A DNA stretch of 64,000 nucleotides, from assembly GCA_030272835.1 (NCBI GenBank), contig SZOQ01000002.1, positions 62,001 to 126,000 of the forward strand, given 5' to 3'. This document shows, in pieces, positions 43,236 to 50,631 of the stretch (positions are counted from its first letter, which is position 1; each line of letters begins with the position of its first letter). Source of the stretch: 2-12-FULL-60-25 sp003576745. GTDB lineage: Bacteria; Patescibacteriota; Patescibacteriia; 2-12-FULL-60-25. The notes beneath the pieces are model-generated. The model worked only from the letters and a program-made list of their open reading frames with translations, was not told where the DNA came from and ran no database searches. Made by a program: the position numbers and the translations under genes.

Positions 43236-44417
43236 ATGCGGATCTTTTCCGTCACGGAGTTCATCGAGCTGGTGAATGAAACGCTGCAGGCGCTTGGCAC
43301 CTATGAGGCATTTGCCGTGGAAGGGGAAGTCTCCGGATATCGGGTGAATCAGGGGCAGTGGGTGACATTCGATCTGAAAGATGAGCGGTCTCTCGTGAAT
43401 GTGTTTCTGCCGATATGGAAGCTCCGGACACCGCTTGAGGACGGCATGCGCATTCGCGTGGCCGGGACGGGCAGGGTGTATGCCAAGTACGGAAAATTTT
43501 CCCTTTCTGCCGAGCAGATAGAGCTTGTTGGAGAGGGCGCTCTACGCAAGGCGCTTGCGCTTTTGCGCCATCGGCTCGAACAGGAGGGGCTGTTTACCTC
43601 GGAGCGAAAACGCGAATTGCCCCGTTTTCCACGCCGTATCGCGCTTATCGCCTCTCGCGACAGCGCGGCCTACGGCGATTTTACGCGCATTGTCTGCGAG
43701 CGGTGGCCGCTTCTCGACATCCACCTCTACAATGTTCTCGTGCAGGGCGAGAGAGCTCCCGAGGATATCCGCCGCGCGTTGGCTGCCGTGCAGGCATCCG
43801 GCGAAGCGTATGACGCCGTCGTGCTGACCCGCGGCGGCGGATCATTCGAGGAACTCATGGCGTTCAACGATGAACAGCTCGCTCGCGACATTTTTGCCTC
43901 GCGCATACCCGTTCTGGCCGCGATCGGCCATGAGCGGGACGTCACGCTCGCGGAGGAAGCGGCGGACGTGCGCGGTTCCACCCCCACGGATGCGGCGCGA
44001 CGCCTGGTTCCCGACCGGCGCGACGTGGAATATGAAATCGCGAGCCGCATACGGTCGATGTCGGATTCCTTGTTACGGCGTCTTCAGGAAAACCGCACCG
44101 CCCTTCACCGTATCCTCGAGTCTGGATCGCACTGGGCTTCTCGGTATCGCATTCAGGTAGACGCGTGGGCTTCCGCGACCGAGGGCGGTATGCGACAACT
44201 CCTCGAGTCGAATCGCGAACGGCTTCAGCATCTTACGCGCCTTCTCAAGGGTCTGGATCCTACGGCGGTGCTTGCGCGCGGATATTCCTTCGTTCAGGAT
44301 ACCCGCGGACGCGTCATTTCAGGCGTCAGCCGTCTTGGCAGGGGACAAGCTATTTTTGTCCGCATGAAAGACGGCACTGCCGGCGCAACGGTCAATGTCG
44401 TGAAGAAACAATTCTAA
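43236..44417 (+). CDS. xseA: exodeoxyribonuclease VII large subunit
   Basis: Degrades single-stranded DNA together with XseB. 393 aa, shorter than the usual 450 or so. It has an N-terminal OB fold (FAVEGEVSGYRVNQGQWVTFDLKD), then the catalytic domain with RIALIASRDSAAYGDF, VLTRGGGSFEELMAFNDEQLARDI and GHERDVTLAEEAADVRGSTPTDAA, and a shortened coiled coil. The closing LARGYSFVQDTRGRVISGVS is typical. Confidence 0.94.
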   Translation: MRIFSVTEFIELVNETLQALGTYEAFAVEGEVSGYRVNQGQWVTFDLKDERSLVNVFLPIWKLRTPLEDGMRIRVAGTGRVYAKYGKFSLSAEQIELVGEGALRKALALLRHRLEQEGLFTSERKRELPRFPRRIALIASRDSAAYGDFTRIVCERWPLLDIHLYNVLVQGERAPEDIRRALAAVQASGEAYDAVVLTRGGGSFEELMAFNDEQLARDIFASRIPVLAAIGHERDVTLAEEAADVRGSTPTDAARRLVPDRRDVEYEIASRIRSMSDSLLRRLQENRTALHRILESGSHWASRYRIQVDAWASATEGGMRQLLESNRERLQHLTRLLKGLDPTAVLARGYSFVQDTRGRVISGVSRLGRGQAIFVRMKDGTAGATVNVVKKQF

Positions 44418-44428
44418 CCCTATACGTT

Positions 44429-44656
44429 ATGGCGAAGAAAAAAGTTGCAGGAGATTTCGGCGCGAACTTCAAGGAACTTGAAGACATCGCCGAATGGTTC
44501 GAGCGGGAAGAACCGGATATCGACAAGGGACTCGCGAAGTTTGAACGCGCCATGGAACTCGCGGCCCAATGCCGCGACGAACTGGCAAAGGCCGAGCAGA
44601 AGGTAAAGGAGATTAGGAAAAAATTCGGCGAGCATGATACCGTCTCATTAGATTAA
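44429..44656 (+). CDS. xseB: exodeoxyribonuclease VII small subunit
   Basis: 75 aa helical protein: NFKELEDIAEWFEREEPDIDKGLAKFERAMELAAQCRDELAKAEQKVKEI, the usual XseB hairpin pattern (LExIVxxLExxxxxLExAL) in divergent form. Start at 44429, 11 nt after xseA. Partner of XseA. Confidence 0.9.
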   Translation: MAKKKVAGDFGANFKELEDIAEWFEREEPDIDKGLAKFERAMELAAQCRDELAKAEQKVKEIRKKFGEHDTVSLD

Positions 44657-44657
44657 T

Positions 44658-45002
44658 ATGCGCCTCTTTGTCCGTTGGGCCATAAACGCCCTCGCGATTT
44701 TCCTGGTTCCCATGATCGTTCCCGGCGTTGAAATTGCGAATTTTTATACAGCTGTCATCGTCGCGCTTATCATTGGACTCATCAATACTTTCATTCGTCC
44801 CGTTCTGCTGCTTTTTACGCTGCCGATTAATATTCTAACGCTCGGCTTGTTTACGTTGGTCGTGAATGCCCTGCTTTTTTGGCTGGCGTCCACCATTGTC
44901 AAAGGGTTTACCGTAACGGGATTTACGGCGGCATTTCTCGGCGCCCTGACTTTTTGGCTCATCGCCTGGGTTGGCAATGCCGTTGCCGGCACCAAAAAAT
45001 GA
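44658..45002 (+). CDS. phage holin family 4-like (PF04020-type) membrane protein
   Basis: A 114-aa protein with four TM helices. The family signature LIIGLINTFIRPVLLLFTLPINILTLGLFTLVVNALLFWLAS is complete. Despite the family name these widespread proteins are not shown to be holins; role unknown. It starts 1 nt after xseB. Confidence 0.88.
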   Translation: MRLFVRWAINALAIFLVPMIVPGVEIANFYTAVIVALIIGLINTFIRPVLLLFTLPINILTLGLFTLVVNALLFWLASTIVKGFTVTGFTAAFLGALTFWLIAWVGNAVAGTKK

Positions 45003-45012
45003 CTGATGCGGC

Positions 45013-45732
45013 ATGGACCGCTTGTTTTTCATGAATCGCATTCCACCTGTATCCGGCATCGTCGTCCTCTCCATAGGAGGATCTCTCGTGGTTCCGAAGC
45101 AGGGAATCGACGCGGGGTTTCTCCGCGAACTTCGCCGATTCGTCCTCCGGCAAATACGAAGGGGGAGGCGTCTCATTCTCGTGGTAGGGGGCGGCCATAC
45201 GGCGAGAGCCTATCAGCAGGCCGCCGTACGCATCGTAAAACTCCCGCCGGACGACATGGACTGGATCGGCATTCATGCCACGCGACTGAATGGACAGCTG
45301 CTTCGGAATATTCTTCGGGACGTGGCCCAGCATGTGGTTCTGAAGGATCCAACGCGTCCCGTAACATGGAACAGGCCCGTCCTCATCGCCGCCGGCTGGA
45401 AGCCGGGATGGTCCACGGATTATGTCGCCGTCCGTCTCGCGCACAGGTTCGCGTCCAAACTCGTTCTCAACCTTTCCAATATTGATGCCGTCTATGACAG
45501 GGATCCCTATCGCCACGAGGATGCGAAAAAGCTCGAGGCGATTTCTTGGAGTGAATTCCGCAAACTCGTAGGATCCTCATGGGAACCGGGGACAAACGCC
45601 CCATTCGATCCCATTGCATCCAAACGCGCCGCGGCATGGAAGATGACAGTTGTCGTTGCCGGGAAACGGCTCGCGAATATCGAAAAGGTTCTGGATGGCA
45701 GCCCGTTTCGCGGTACCGTGATATCCGAGTGA
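45013..45732 (+). CDS. UMP kinase-like amino acid kinase-family protein
   Basis: 239 aa; a shorter start at 45031 is equally possible. The amino acid kinase fold shows in VVLSIGGSLVVP (phosphate loop with Lys replaced by Ser-Leu-Val), RLILVVGGGHTARAYQ, IHATRLNGQLLRNIL, GWKPGWSTDYVAVRLAHRF and LNLSNIDAVYDRDPYRHEDAKK. This is closest to the archaeal-type UMP kinase, which makes UDP from UMP. It would be the route to pyrimidine nucleotides and UDP-sugars for the glycosyltransferases. Confidence 0.82.
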   Translation: MDRLFFMNRIPPVSGIVVLSIGGSLVVPKQGIDAGFLRELRRFVLRQIRRGRRLILVVGGGHTARAYQQAAVRIVKLPPDDMDWIGIHATRLNGQLLRNILRDVAQHVVLKDPTRPVTWNRPVLIAAGWKPGWSTDYVAVRLAHRFASKLVLNLSNIDAVYDRDPYRHEDAKKLEAISWSEFRKLVGSSWEPGTNAPFDPIASKRAAAWKMTVVVAGKRLANIEKVLDGSPFRGTVISE

Positions 45733-45783
45733 TGAAGCCCGGGCATGCGGTTTTCGGCGCCGGCTGTCACTTCAGTTTCATTC

Positions 45784-45812
45784 TTGACGAAAAGGGTCGC
45801 CTCATGTATTGT
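45784..45812 (+). promoter_or_regulatory. promoter of rplJ-rplL
   Basis: TTGACG (45784-45789), 17 bp, TATTGT (45807-45812), about 370 nt upstream of rplJ, directly before the L10 leader. Confidence 0.7.
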
Positions 45813-45835
45813 TCCGCCAACATCCCAAGACATCG

Positions 45836-45936
45836 TGTCCGAAGACCGTAAGGCTCCACCACGTGGAGGTAATAGGCCGAATGGCCCCCTTACCGAGGCT
45901 TGTCCCGAAAGCGAGCGCATGCGCGTATTTCGGGAC
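45836..45936 (+). ncRNA. ribosomal protein L10 leader
   Basis: Shows the family hallmark: ccgaagaccgtaagg (from about 45839) with a distal cccttaccgaggc (about 45886-45898), joined by the stem CTCCACC/GGTGGAG-like arm and a GGCC..GGCC arm. A second strong stem GTCCCGAAA (45902-45910)/TTTCGGGAC (45928-45936) follows. L10(L12)4 binds this fold and shuts off its own operon. The known kink-turn elements are not checked base by base. Confidence 0.8.
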
Positions 45937-45971
45937 GCGACGTCCATTCCGGTTTTTGGCCGGGACGAACG

Positions 45972-45998
45972 CCCGCAGGACATGCCTGCGGGTGTTTT
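45972..45998 (+). terminator. attenuator hairpin in the rplJ leader
   Basis: CCCGCAGG (45972-45979), loop acatg, CCTGCGGG (45985-45992), then TGTTTT. It lies between the L10 leader and rplJ, so L10 binding may favour premature termination. From 46000 to 46181 I see no further feature. Confidence 0.6.
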
Positions 45999-46181
45999 CA
46001 AAGGTCGAAAGAAACATAACGAATCCGCACAATATTTACGAATATACGAATCGTCGGGAGCGGGTAGGAGGGTTGTGCCATATGTCAAGAGTCTTGCATC
46101 ATGCGAAAAGCCAAACGCTCATCGCCCATTGATCATCGCTGACTCTTCACGTGTACCCAAATCTTCCCGACGGACTCACGT

Positions 46182-46850
46182 ATGCCGAAAACAAGAATCC
46201 AAAAGGAAACCATCGTATCCGAACTGTCTGACGCGTTCAAAAAGGCCGCGTCAGTGGCATTCGCCGATTATCGCGGACTGACCGTTTTGCAGGCGGACGA
46301 GATGCGGAAGAAATTCCGCGACGCCAACGTGGACTATCGCGTGGCGAAAAAGTCGCTGCTTACGCTCGCCGCAAAACAGGCGGGATACGATCTCGATGCA
46401 AAGCAGTTCAATGGCATGGTCGGCGCGGCGTTCGGCCGCGAGGATGAAATCGCTCCGGCAAAAATCCTTGGCGACATGGCCAAAGCCACCGAACATATCA
46501 CCATCCTTGGCGGTATTTTCGAAGGGCAGATTGTCCCACAGGACAAGATGATCGCGCTTTCCAAGCTTCCGTCGAAGCAGCAGCTCCGCGGAATACTGGT
46601 GGGCACCATGTATGCCCCCGTATCTGCATTTGCACGCGTTTTGAACGCCATTCGAGAGGCACGCGAAGCGTCGGAGGTGAAATTAGCCGGAGCCCCGGCC
46701 TCTGAAGCGAAGGCGGAAGAATCCGCGCCGGCAGACGTTCCGGCCGCCGAAGCAGCCGTCGTCGAGGCCCCGAAAGCCGGAGCAGACGCCGCAGAAGCGC
46801 CTGCCGACTCTGCTCAGGAAAACGCAATGAATGAGACTCCTACAGCCTAA
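46182..46850 (+). CDS. rplJ: 50S ribosomal protein L10
   Basis: Base of the L7/L12 stalk. 222 aa: an L10 core of about 170 residues (KETIVSELSDAFKKAASVAFADYRGLTVLQADEMRKKFR, then NGMVGAAFG, ILGGIFEGQIV, LVGTMYAPVSAFARVLNAIREA) plus an Ala/Glu/Pro-rich tail of about 45 residues after the helices that bind L7/L12 dimers. The tail is unusual in length and probably disordered. Confidence 0.95.
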   Translation: MPKTRIQKETIVSELSDAFKKAASVAFADYRGLTVLQADEMRKKFRDANVDYRVAKKSLLTLAAKQAGYDLDAKQFNGMVGAAFGREDEIAPAKILGDMAKATEHITILGGIFEGQIVPQDKMIALSKLPSKQQLRGILVGTMYAPVSAFARVLNAIREAREASEVKLAGAPASEAKAEESAPADVPAAEAAVVEAPKAGADAAEAPADSAQENAMNETPTA

Positions 46851-46876
46851 CGAACAATCACGTATTACAAACTCCT

Positions 46877-47284
46877 ATGGACGAAGCAACAAAAACCGAG
46901 GTTCAGGTTCCTGAAAAGTTCAAGAACCTTGTGGAATCCATTGAAAAGCTCTCTGTGCTCGATCTGTCCGAGCTCGTGAAGACGCTGGAAGACAAATTCG
47001 GCGTTTCCGCGGCCGCTCCGGTCGCGATGATGGCCGGAGGCGCTGCCGGCAGTGAAGGCGCCGCCGAGGAAAAGAGCGAATTCAACGTGGAGCTCGCCGA
47101 AGCCGGATCCAACAAAATCGGTGTCATCAAGGCGGTACGCGAAGCCACGGGCCTTGGCCTCAAGGAGGCGAAAGATCTCGTGGATGCCGCTCCGAAAGTT
47201 ATTAAGGAAGGCGTCGCCAAAGCCGATGCCGAAGAGATGAAGAAGAAGATCGAGGAAGCCGGGGGTAAAGTAAATCTGAAGTAA
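46877..47284 (+). CDS. rplL: 50S ribosomal protein L7/L12
   Basis: Flexible stalk protein that recruits translation GTPases. 135 aa: N-terminal dimerisation helix region (EKLSVLDLSELVKTLEDKFGV), Ala/Gly hinge and the C-terminal domain with KIGVIKAVREATGLGLKEAKDLVDAAPKVIKEGVAK. Slightly longer at the N-terminus than usual. Ends with a strong terminator. Confidence 0.97.
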   Translation: MDEATKTEVQVPEKFKNLVESIEKLSVLDLSELVKTLEDKFGVSAAAPVAMMAGGAAGSEGAAEEKSEFNVELAEAGSNKIGVIKAVREATGLGLKEAKDLVDAAPKVIKEGVAKADAEEMKKKIEEAGGKVNLK

Positions 47285-47294
47285 TTGAACAACA

Positions 47295-47324
47295 AAAACA
47301 CCCTCCCGGCCGGGAGGGTGTTTT
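47295..47324 (+). terminator. rho-independent terminator of rplJL
   Basis: Perfect inverted repeat AAAACACCCTCCCGG/CCGGGAGGGTGTTTT ending in T4; works on both strands and could also stop the minus-strand gene at 47439. Confidence 0.9.
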
Positions 47325-47438
47325 GTATGCATGAGACGTCGTTTTGCGCGTGAAAAGAGTGCGGATTCTTCGTTACCTTGCGCGCATCACGGCATGTTTG
47401 CGAGATCGGATGGTTCCGGACATGATGTCCGGCGGTTT

Positions 47439-49535
47439 CTACGGCAGAATCAATTCGTAGATGTTGTTCCCGTCGACGATGTAAAGCGATTTCGTTTCGA
47501 TATTCACGGCGATATCCGTGGGGCCCGTAAAAGCAGGTGACATATATTGGGCCACGAGTTTTCCTTCTTTGGTAAACATGATCACGCGTTTTCCGGTTTG
47601 GTCCGCGATAACAATATACGGATTGTCCGCGTCCGTCCATATATGATTGCCGTTCGTGAGCGGGGGATCGATGGGAGACAGGGCGAAGCCGTCCTGTCCG
47701 CCGCCGTAGTATCGCGCAACCGATCCGTCGCGTTTTAGTATGTACACGTTGGAATCGATGGCGAGCGATACCGCATCATTCAGTTTTGCCGAGGAGGCTT
47801 CCAGATATTTTTGTCCGGCGCCGAAGCCACCAGAGGCATTCGGGTGGCGCCAAATCTGCTCCGTTCCGGGATCGAGGATGTACAAACGGTTGGCATACAC
47901 CACCATGTCCGCCGCGGAGGCGGCTTCGGAACTGCCGAGCGACAGCTCGCTTACGTCTTTGGTGTCCAGGTTTACGGCAAGGAGTTTCCGTTTTTCCGTC
48001 ATGAGGATGACGGACGTTTTTCCTTCGCCGGCGCCGATGATTCTTCCTGATTGTTCGGGCATGTCGATGGTGAAGGTTTCCTGCGAGGCGGGGTTGATGA
48101 CCACGAGTTTTTCTCCGGATCGGTCGCTCACAATCAGCCTGCCTTTCACGACAAGAGGGGCGCTCAGTGCGCCGTCCGCCAGGCCGTCCGAAAGGCTATA
48201 GATGCGTTTCGGCTGATCAACCTTCACGATACGGCGGAGTTTTGCGCGCAAGCCTTCCGTTTGTGACCGCAGGCTGTCGATGGCCTGTCTCCGTTCGTCT
48301 TTTGCGGCATCGAGATTCGCCAGAATATCATCCGCTTCCGCGAGGCTCTTTCGTGCCCGGTCTTCGGAATACACCACCTCGCCCTCTGCACGCTCAATGG
48401 TATTTTTTGCCTGGTCATAGGCGCCGTTCCATGCCGCCTGCTCTGCCGCGACCGCACGCTGATGTTTGACTGCCGATCCGATAATGAGGATGCCGACAAG
48501 CAAAAGAAGAGCGCTCACCATGAGCGTCTTCCGTTTTTTGGAGATCCAGCTTCCGAATCCGTCATTCATGCCGCGCAGGCTCACCATGTTTGCAACATCG
48601 CGCGTTTTCTGGCGGCTCACAAGGCTCCGAAGTTTGCCGAGGAGCCCCAGCGGTCCGCCGACAATCGGTGCTTGCGGTTCGCCTTTGGACGTATCCGCAT
48701 TCTGGGGAGCGATGGTCGGTCCGAGATGCTTGGTTGTTTCCGTTTCCGTCTTTCGGAGGTTCAAAATGCTGGCCGTGCTCCCGATGCGTTCCTTGAGCGT
48801 TTGTTGCGCAGGTTCTTCCGCAGGCAGTGAGGTGATGACGGTGGCCACGAAGTCGTCGGGGATGCCGCGCCGCTCCAGGTCTTGTTTGATCTCGAGCGAT
48901 GCCGTGACGGGCGGCAAGGTGGTGAGCCGTTCCTTGATGCGCAATTCATTCCGGATTCGTTCAAAGTTGCGCGACCCTGCAATGAGAATGTCTCCCTCCT
49001 TAAAGTCCCCGCAGATGATACTCGAGAAAAATTTTTGCGGATCCACCTCTGGCGGCTGGTCGAGCGATCCCAGGAGGTCGAATGTCCGATAACTTCCATC
49101 CGTTTGTTTTTGGAGGAACATGTTCATGAGGCTTCCGTAACCGGCCATACACAAATGGTCGTCGGAAAGCTCGATGACGAAGACATTCATGCGATTCCAG
49201 TTGATCGGCGTCTGTGCCGTGTTCAGGAAATCTGCAATGGCCTGGTTTAAATTCTGTACGATCTTTTCGAATCGGGTCACGGGATCGTGCTCCACGCCTG
49301 ATAAAAGATTTCTGGAATGTTCCGCTTCATTGTTCAGCGCGTCGATGAATTGATCATAAACATATCCAATGCTCTCGATGTCTGTGAGAACCAGAAGAAT
49401 AGGGCCTCGCTTCATGGGGCCGGTGGATTCGAAACGAAAAATGCCGACGATTTTATCGTCAATTTGGCTGTTCGCGAATTCAATGTCGGTAATTCTGAAC
49501 AGCGGCTTTTTCTGGCTCTTTTTTTGCATTTCCAT
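47439..49535 (-). CDS. PP2C-like / coiled-coil / beta-propeller membrane protein
   Basis: 698 aa from ATG at 49535. The N-terminal 230 residues resemble a PP2C-type fold without the metal Asp set (ITDIEFANSQIDDKIVGIF, GPILLVLTDIESIG, FKEGDILIAGSRNFERI). A linker of about 130 residues leads to one TM at about 375-395 (TLMVSALLLLVGILIIGSAV). Outside are a coiled coil (about 400-455) and a propeller of NHL/YVTN type (RLIVSDRSGEKLVVINPASQ, LYILDPGTEQIWRHPNA, NPYIVIADQTGKRVIMFTKEGK, PTDIAVNIETKSLYIVDGN). The design suits a transmembrane sensor; enzymatic activity is doubtful. Confidence 0.7.
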   Translation of the reverse strand: MEMQKKSQKKPLFRITDIEFANSQIDDKIVGIFRFESTGPMKRGPILLVLTDIESIGYVYDQFIDALNNEAEHSRNLLSGVEHDPVTRFEKIVQNLNQAIADFLNTAQTPINWNRMNVFVIELSDDHLCMAGYGSLMNMFLQKQTDGSYRTFDLLGSLDQPPEVDPQKFFSSIICGDFKEGDILIAGSRNFERIRNELRIKERLTTLPPVTASLEIKQDLERRGIPDDFVATVITSLPAEEPAQQTLKERIGSTASILNLRKTETETTKHLGPTIAPQNADTSKGEPQAPIVGGPLGLLGKLRSLVSRQKTRDVANMVSLRGMNDGFGSWISKKRKTLMVSALLLLVGILIIGSAVKHQRAVAAEQAAWNGAYDQAKNTIERAEGEVVYSEDRARKSLAEADDILANLDAAKDERRQAIDSLRSQTEGLRAKLRRIVKVDQPKRIYSLSDGLADGALSAPLVVKGRLIVSDRSGEKLVVINPASQETFTIDMPEQSGRIIGAGEGKTSVILMTEKRKLLAVNLDTKDVSELSLGSSEAASAADMVVYANRLYILDPGTEQIWRHPNASGGFGAGQKYLEASSAKLNDAVSLAIDSNVYILKRDGSVARYYGGGQDGFALSPIDPPLTNGNHIWTDADNPYIVIADQTGKRVIMFTKEGKLVAQYMSPAFTGPTDIAVNIETKSLYIVDGNNIYELILP

Positions 49536-49544
49536 GCTACGGGA

Positions 49545-49573
49545 AGTATAGGCGTCCATGCGGCAGACGTCGA
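49545..49573 (-). promoter_or_regulatory. promoter of the 49535 minus-strand gene, leaderless spacing
   Basis: On the minus strand TCGACG (49573-49568), 17 bp, TATACT (49550-49545), 9 nt before the ATG at 49535. It decides this start over longer in-frame candidates. Confidence 0.5.
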
Positions 49574-49652
49574 GAGCCATTGAAGCAGTTTCGCAAGGGC
49601 AGAACCACCCCCTTGTCAAGAACTGAATGCCACGGCAGGATAGGGGTAGTCT

Positions 49653-50246
49653 ATGCTCGAACACCTTTTTGGTTCACGGACTCGGGTAAAGCTGATTGCG
49701 CTTTTTTTGAGCCAGCCGGAGGATCCGATTTTTGTTCGTGAAGTTACCCGGCGCATCAATACGCAAATCAACGCCGTCCGTCGCGAGCTTGCCAATCTTA
49801 CGACGTTCGGACTGATCATGGAGTCTCGAGATATTCCTGATGACGGGGAAAAGAAGCGTCCCGGCCTGAAGCGAAAATATTACAAACTGAACGCGATGTT
49901 TCCGCTTCTGCCCGAAGTGCGTTCGCTCATGACTAAGGCGCAGCTTTTGGTGGAACACAAAATCGATAAGGAGCTTCTTTCGCATGACGGCGTAAAATAT
50001 GCGGCCCTCATGGGTGCGTTCTTGGGCTCTTCCGCTCCCGTTGATTTGTTCGTCGTCGGCTCCATTGATCGGACCACGCTTCAGCGCATTGTCGACAAAA
50101 TGCAAAAGGCCGTAGGCCAGGAAATCAATTACACCGTTCTGTCCGTGAAGGAATACCAGTACCGGAAGGAAATGTCCGATAAATTCCTGTATAGTATTTT
50201 CGATGCGCCGAAAAACGAGGTCGTCAACCGGCTCGACACCGAATAG
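49653..50246 (+). CDS. winged-helix regulator with nucleotidyltransferase-like domain
   Basis: 197 aa. An N-terminal winged helix (SRTRVKLIALFLSQPEDPIFVREVTRRINTQINAVRRELANLTTFGLI) is followed by a helical linker and a domain shaped like a minimal nucleotidyltransferase: APVDLFVVGSIDRTTLQRIVDKMQ, where the GSxD is present but the second catalytic Asp is not evident. Such HTH-MNT fusions sense or modify unknown targets. Divergent from the PP2C-like gene, so it may control it. Confidence 0.78.
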   Translation: MLEHLFGSRTRVKLIALFLSQPEDPIFVREVTRRINTQINAVRRELANLTTFGLIMESRDIPDDGEKKRPGLKRKYYKLNAMFPLLPEVRSLMTKAQLLVEHKIDKELLSHDGVKYAALMGAFLGSSAPVDLFVVGSIDRTTLQRIVDKMQKAVGQEINYTVLSVKEYQYRKEMSDKFLYSIFDAPKNEVVNRLDTE

Positions 50247-50253
50247 ATCGAAT

Positions 50254-50631
50254 ATGTGGCTGTTCGTGGATACGAGCGAGCGCGATTTTGCGCGCGTCGC
50301 GCTCCTTGGACCCCGTATTGTGATACGAACGGCAACGGGAAGGGGACGCGTTCTCCATGCTCTGTCCGCCGTCCTCCCTGCGCGGCGATTGTCCGCCGTT
50401 TCCGGCGTGTGCGTGGTAGCAGGACCCGGGCCGTTTTCCGCGGTTCGCTCGGGCGTCCTCGTCGGCAATCTCCTCGCCCGCGTCCTCGGGGTGCCGCTTA
50501 TGCGGATTCTCAAGGACGACGCGTCGGATCTCCGGCGGGTGCAAGCGCGGCTCCGCGAAGGGTATCTTCGTCCGGTGGCCTATGTTTCGCCCATCTACGA
50601 TGCCGAGCCCAATATTACCTGCCGCCCATGA
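50254..50631 (+). CDS. tsaB: short TsaB-like protein (t6A synthesis)
   Basis: 125 aa: only the N-terminal lobe of the usual ~230-aa TsaB. MWLFVDTSERDFARVALLG starts the ASKHA fold and VVAGPGPFSAVRSGVLVGNLLARVLGVPL is the diagnostic GPGSFTGLRVG region. The C-terminal lobe is missing, replaced by 40 unrelated residues. It would scaffold TsaD in t6A37 tRNA modification; short forms are known in reduced genomes. Starts 7 nt after the regulator; overlaps the glycosyltransferase start. Confidence 0.72.
   Translation: MWLFVDTSERDFARVALLGPRIVIRTATGRGRVLHALSAVLPARRLSAVSGVCVVAGPGPFSAVRSGVLVGNLLARVLGVPLMRILKDDASDLRRVQARLREGYLRPVAYVSPIYDAEPNITCRP

Noticed and set aside
44658..45002. Prophage holin
   Set aside because: The family name is historical; no endolysin, integrase or phage structural gene is near, and the family is widespread in non-phage contexts.
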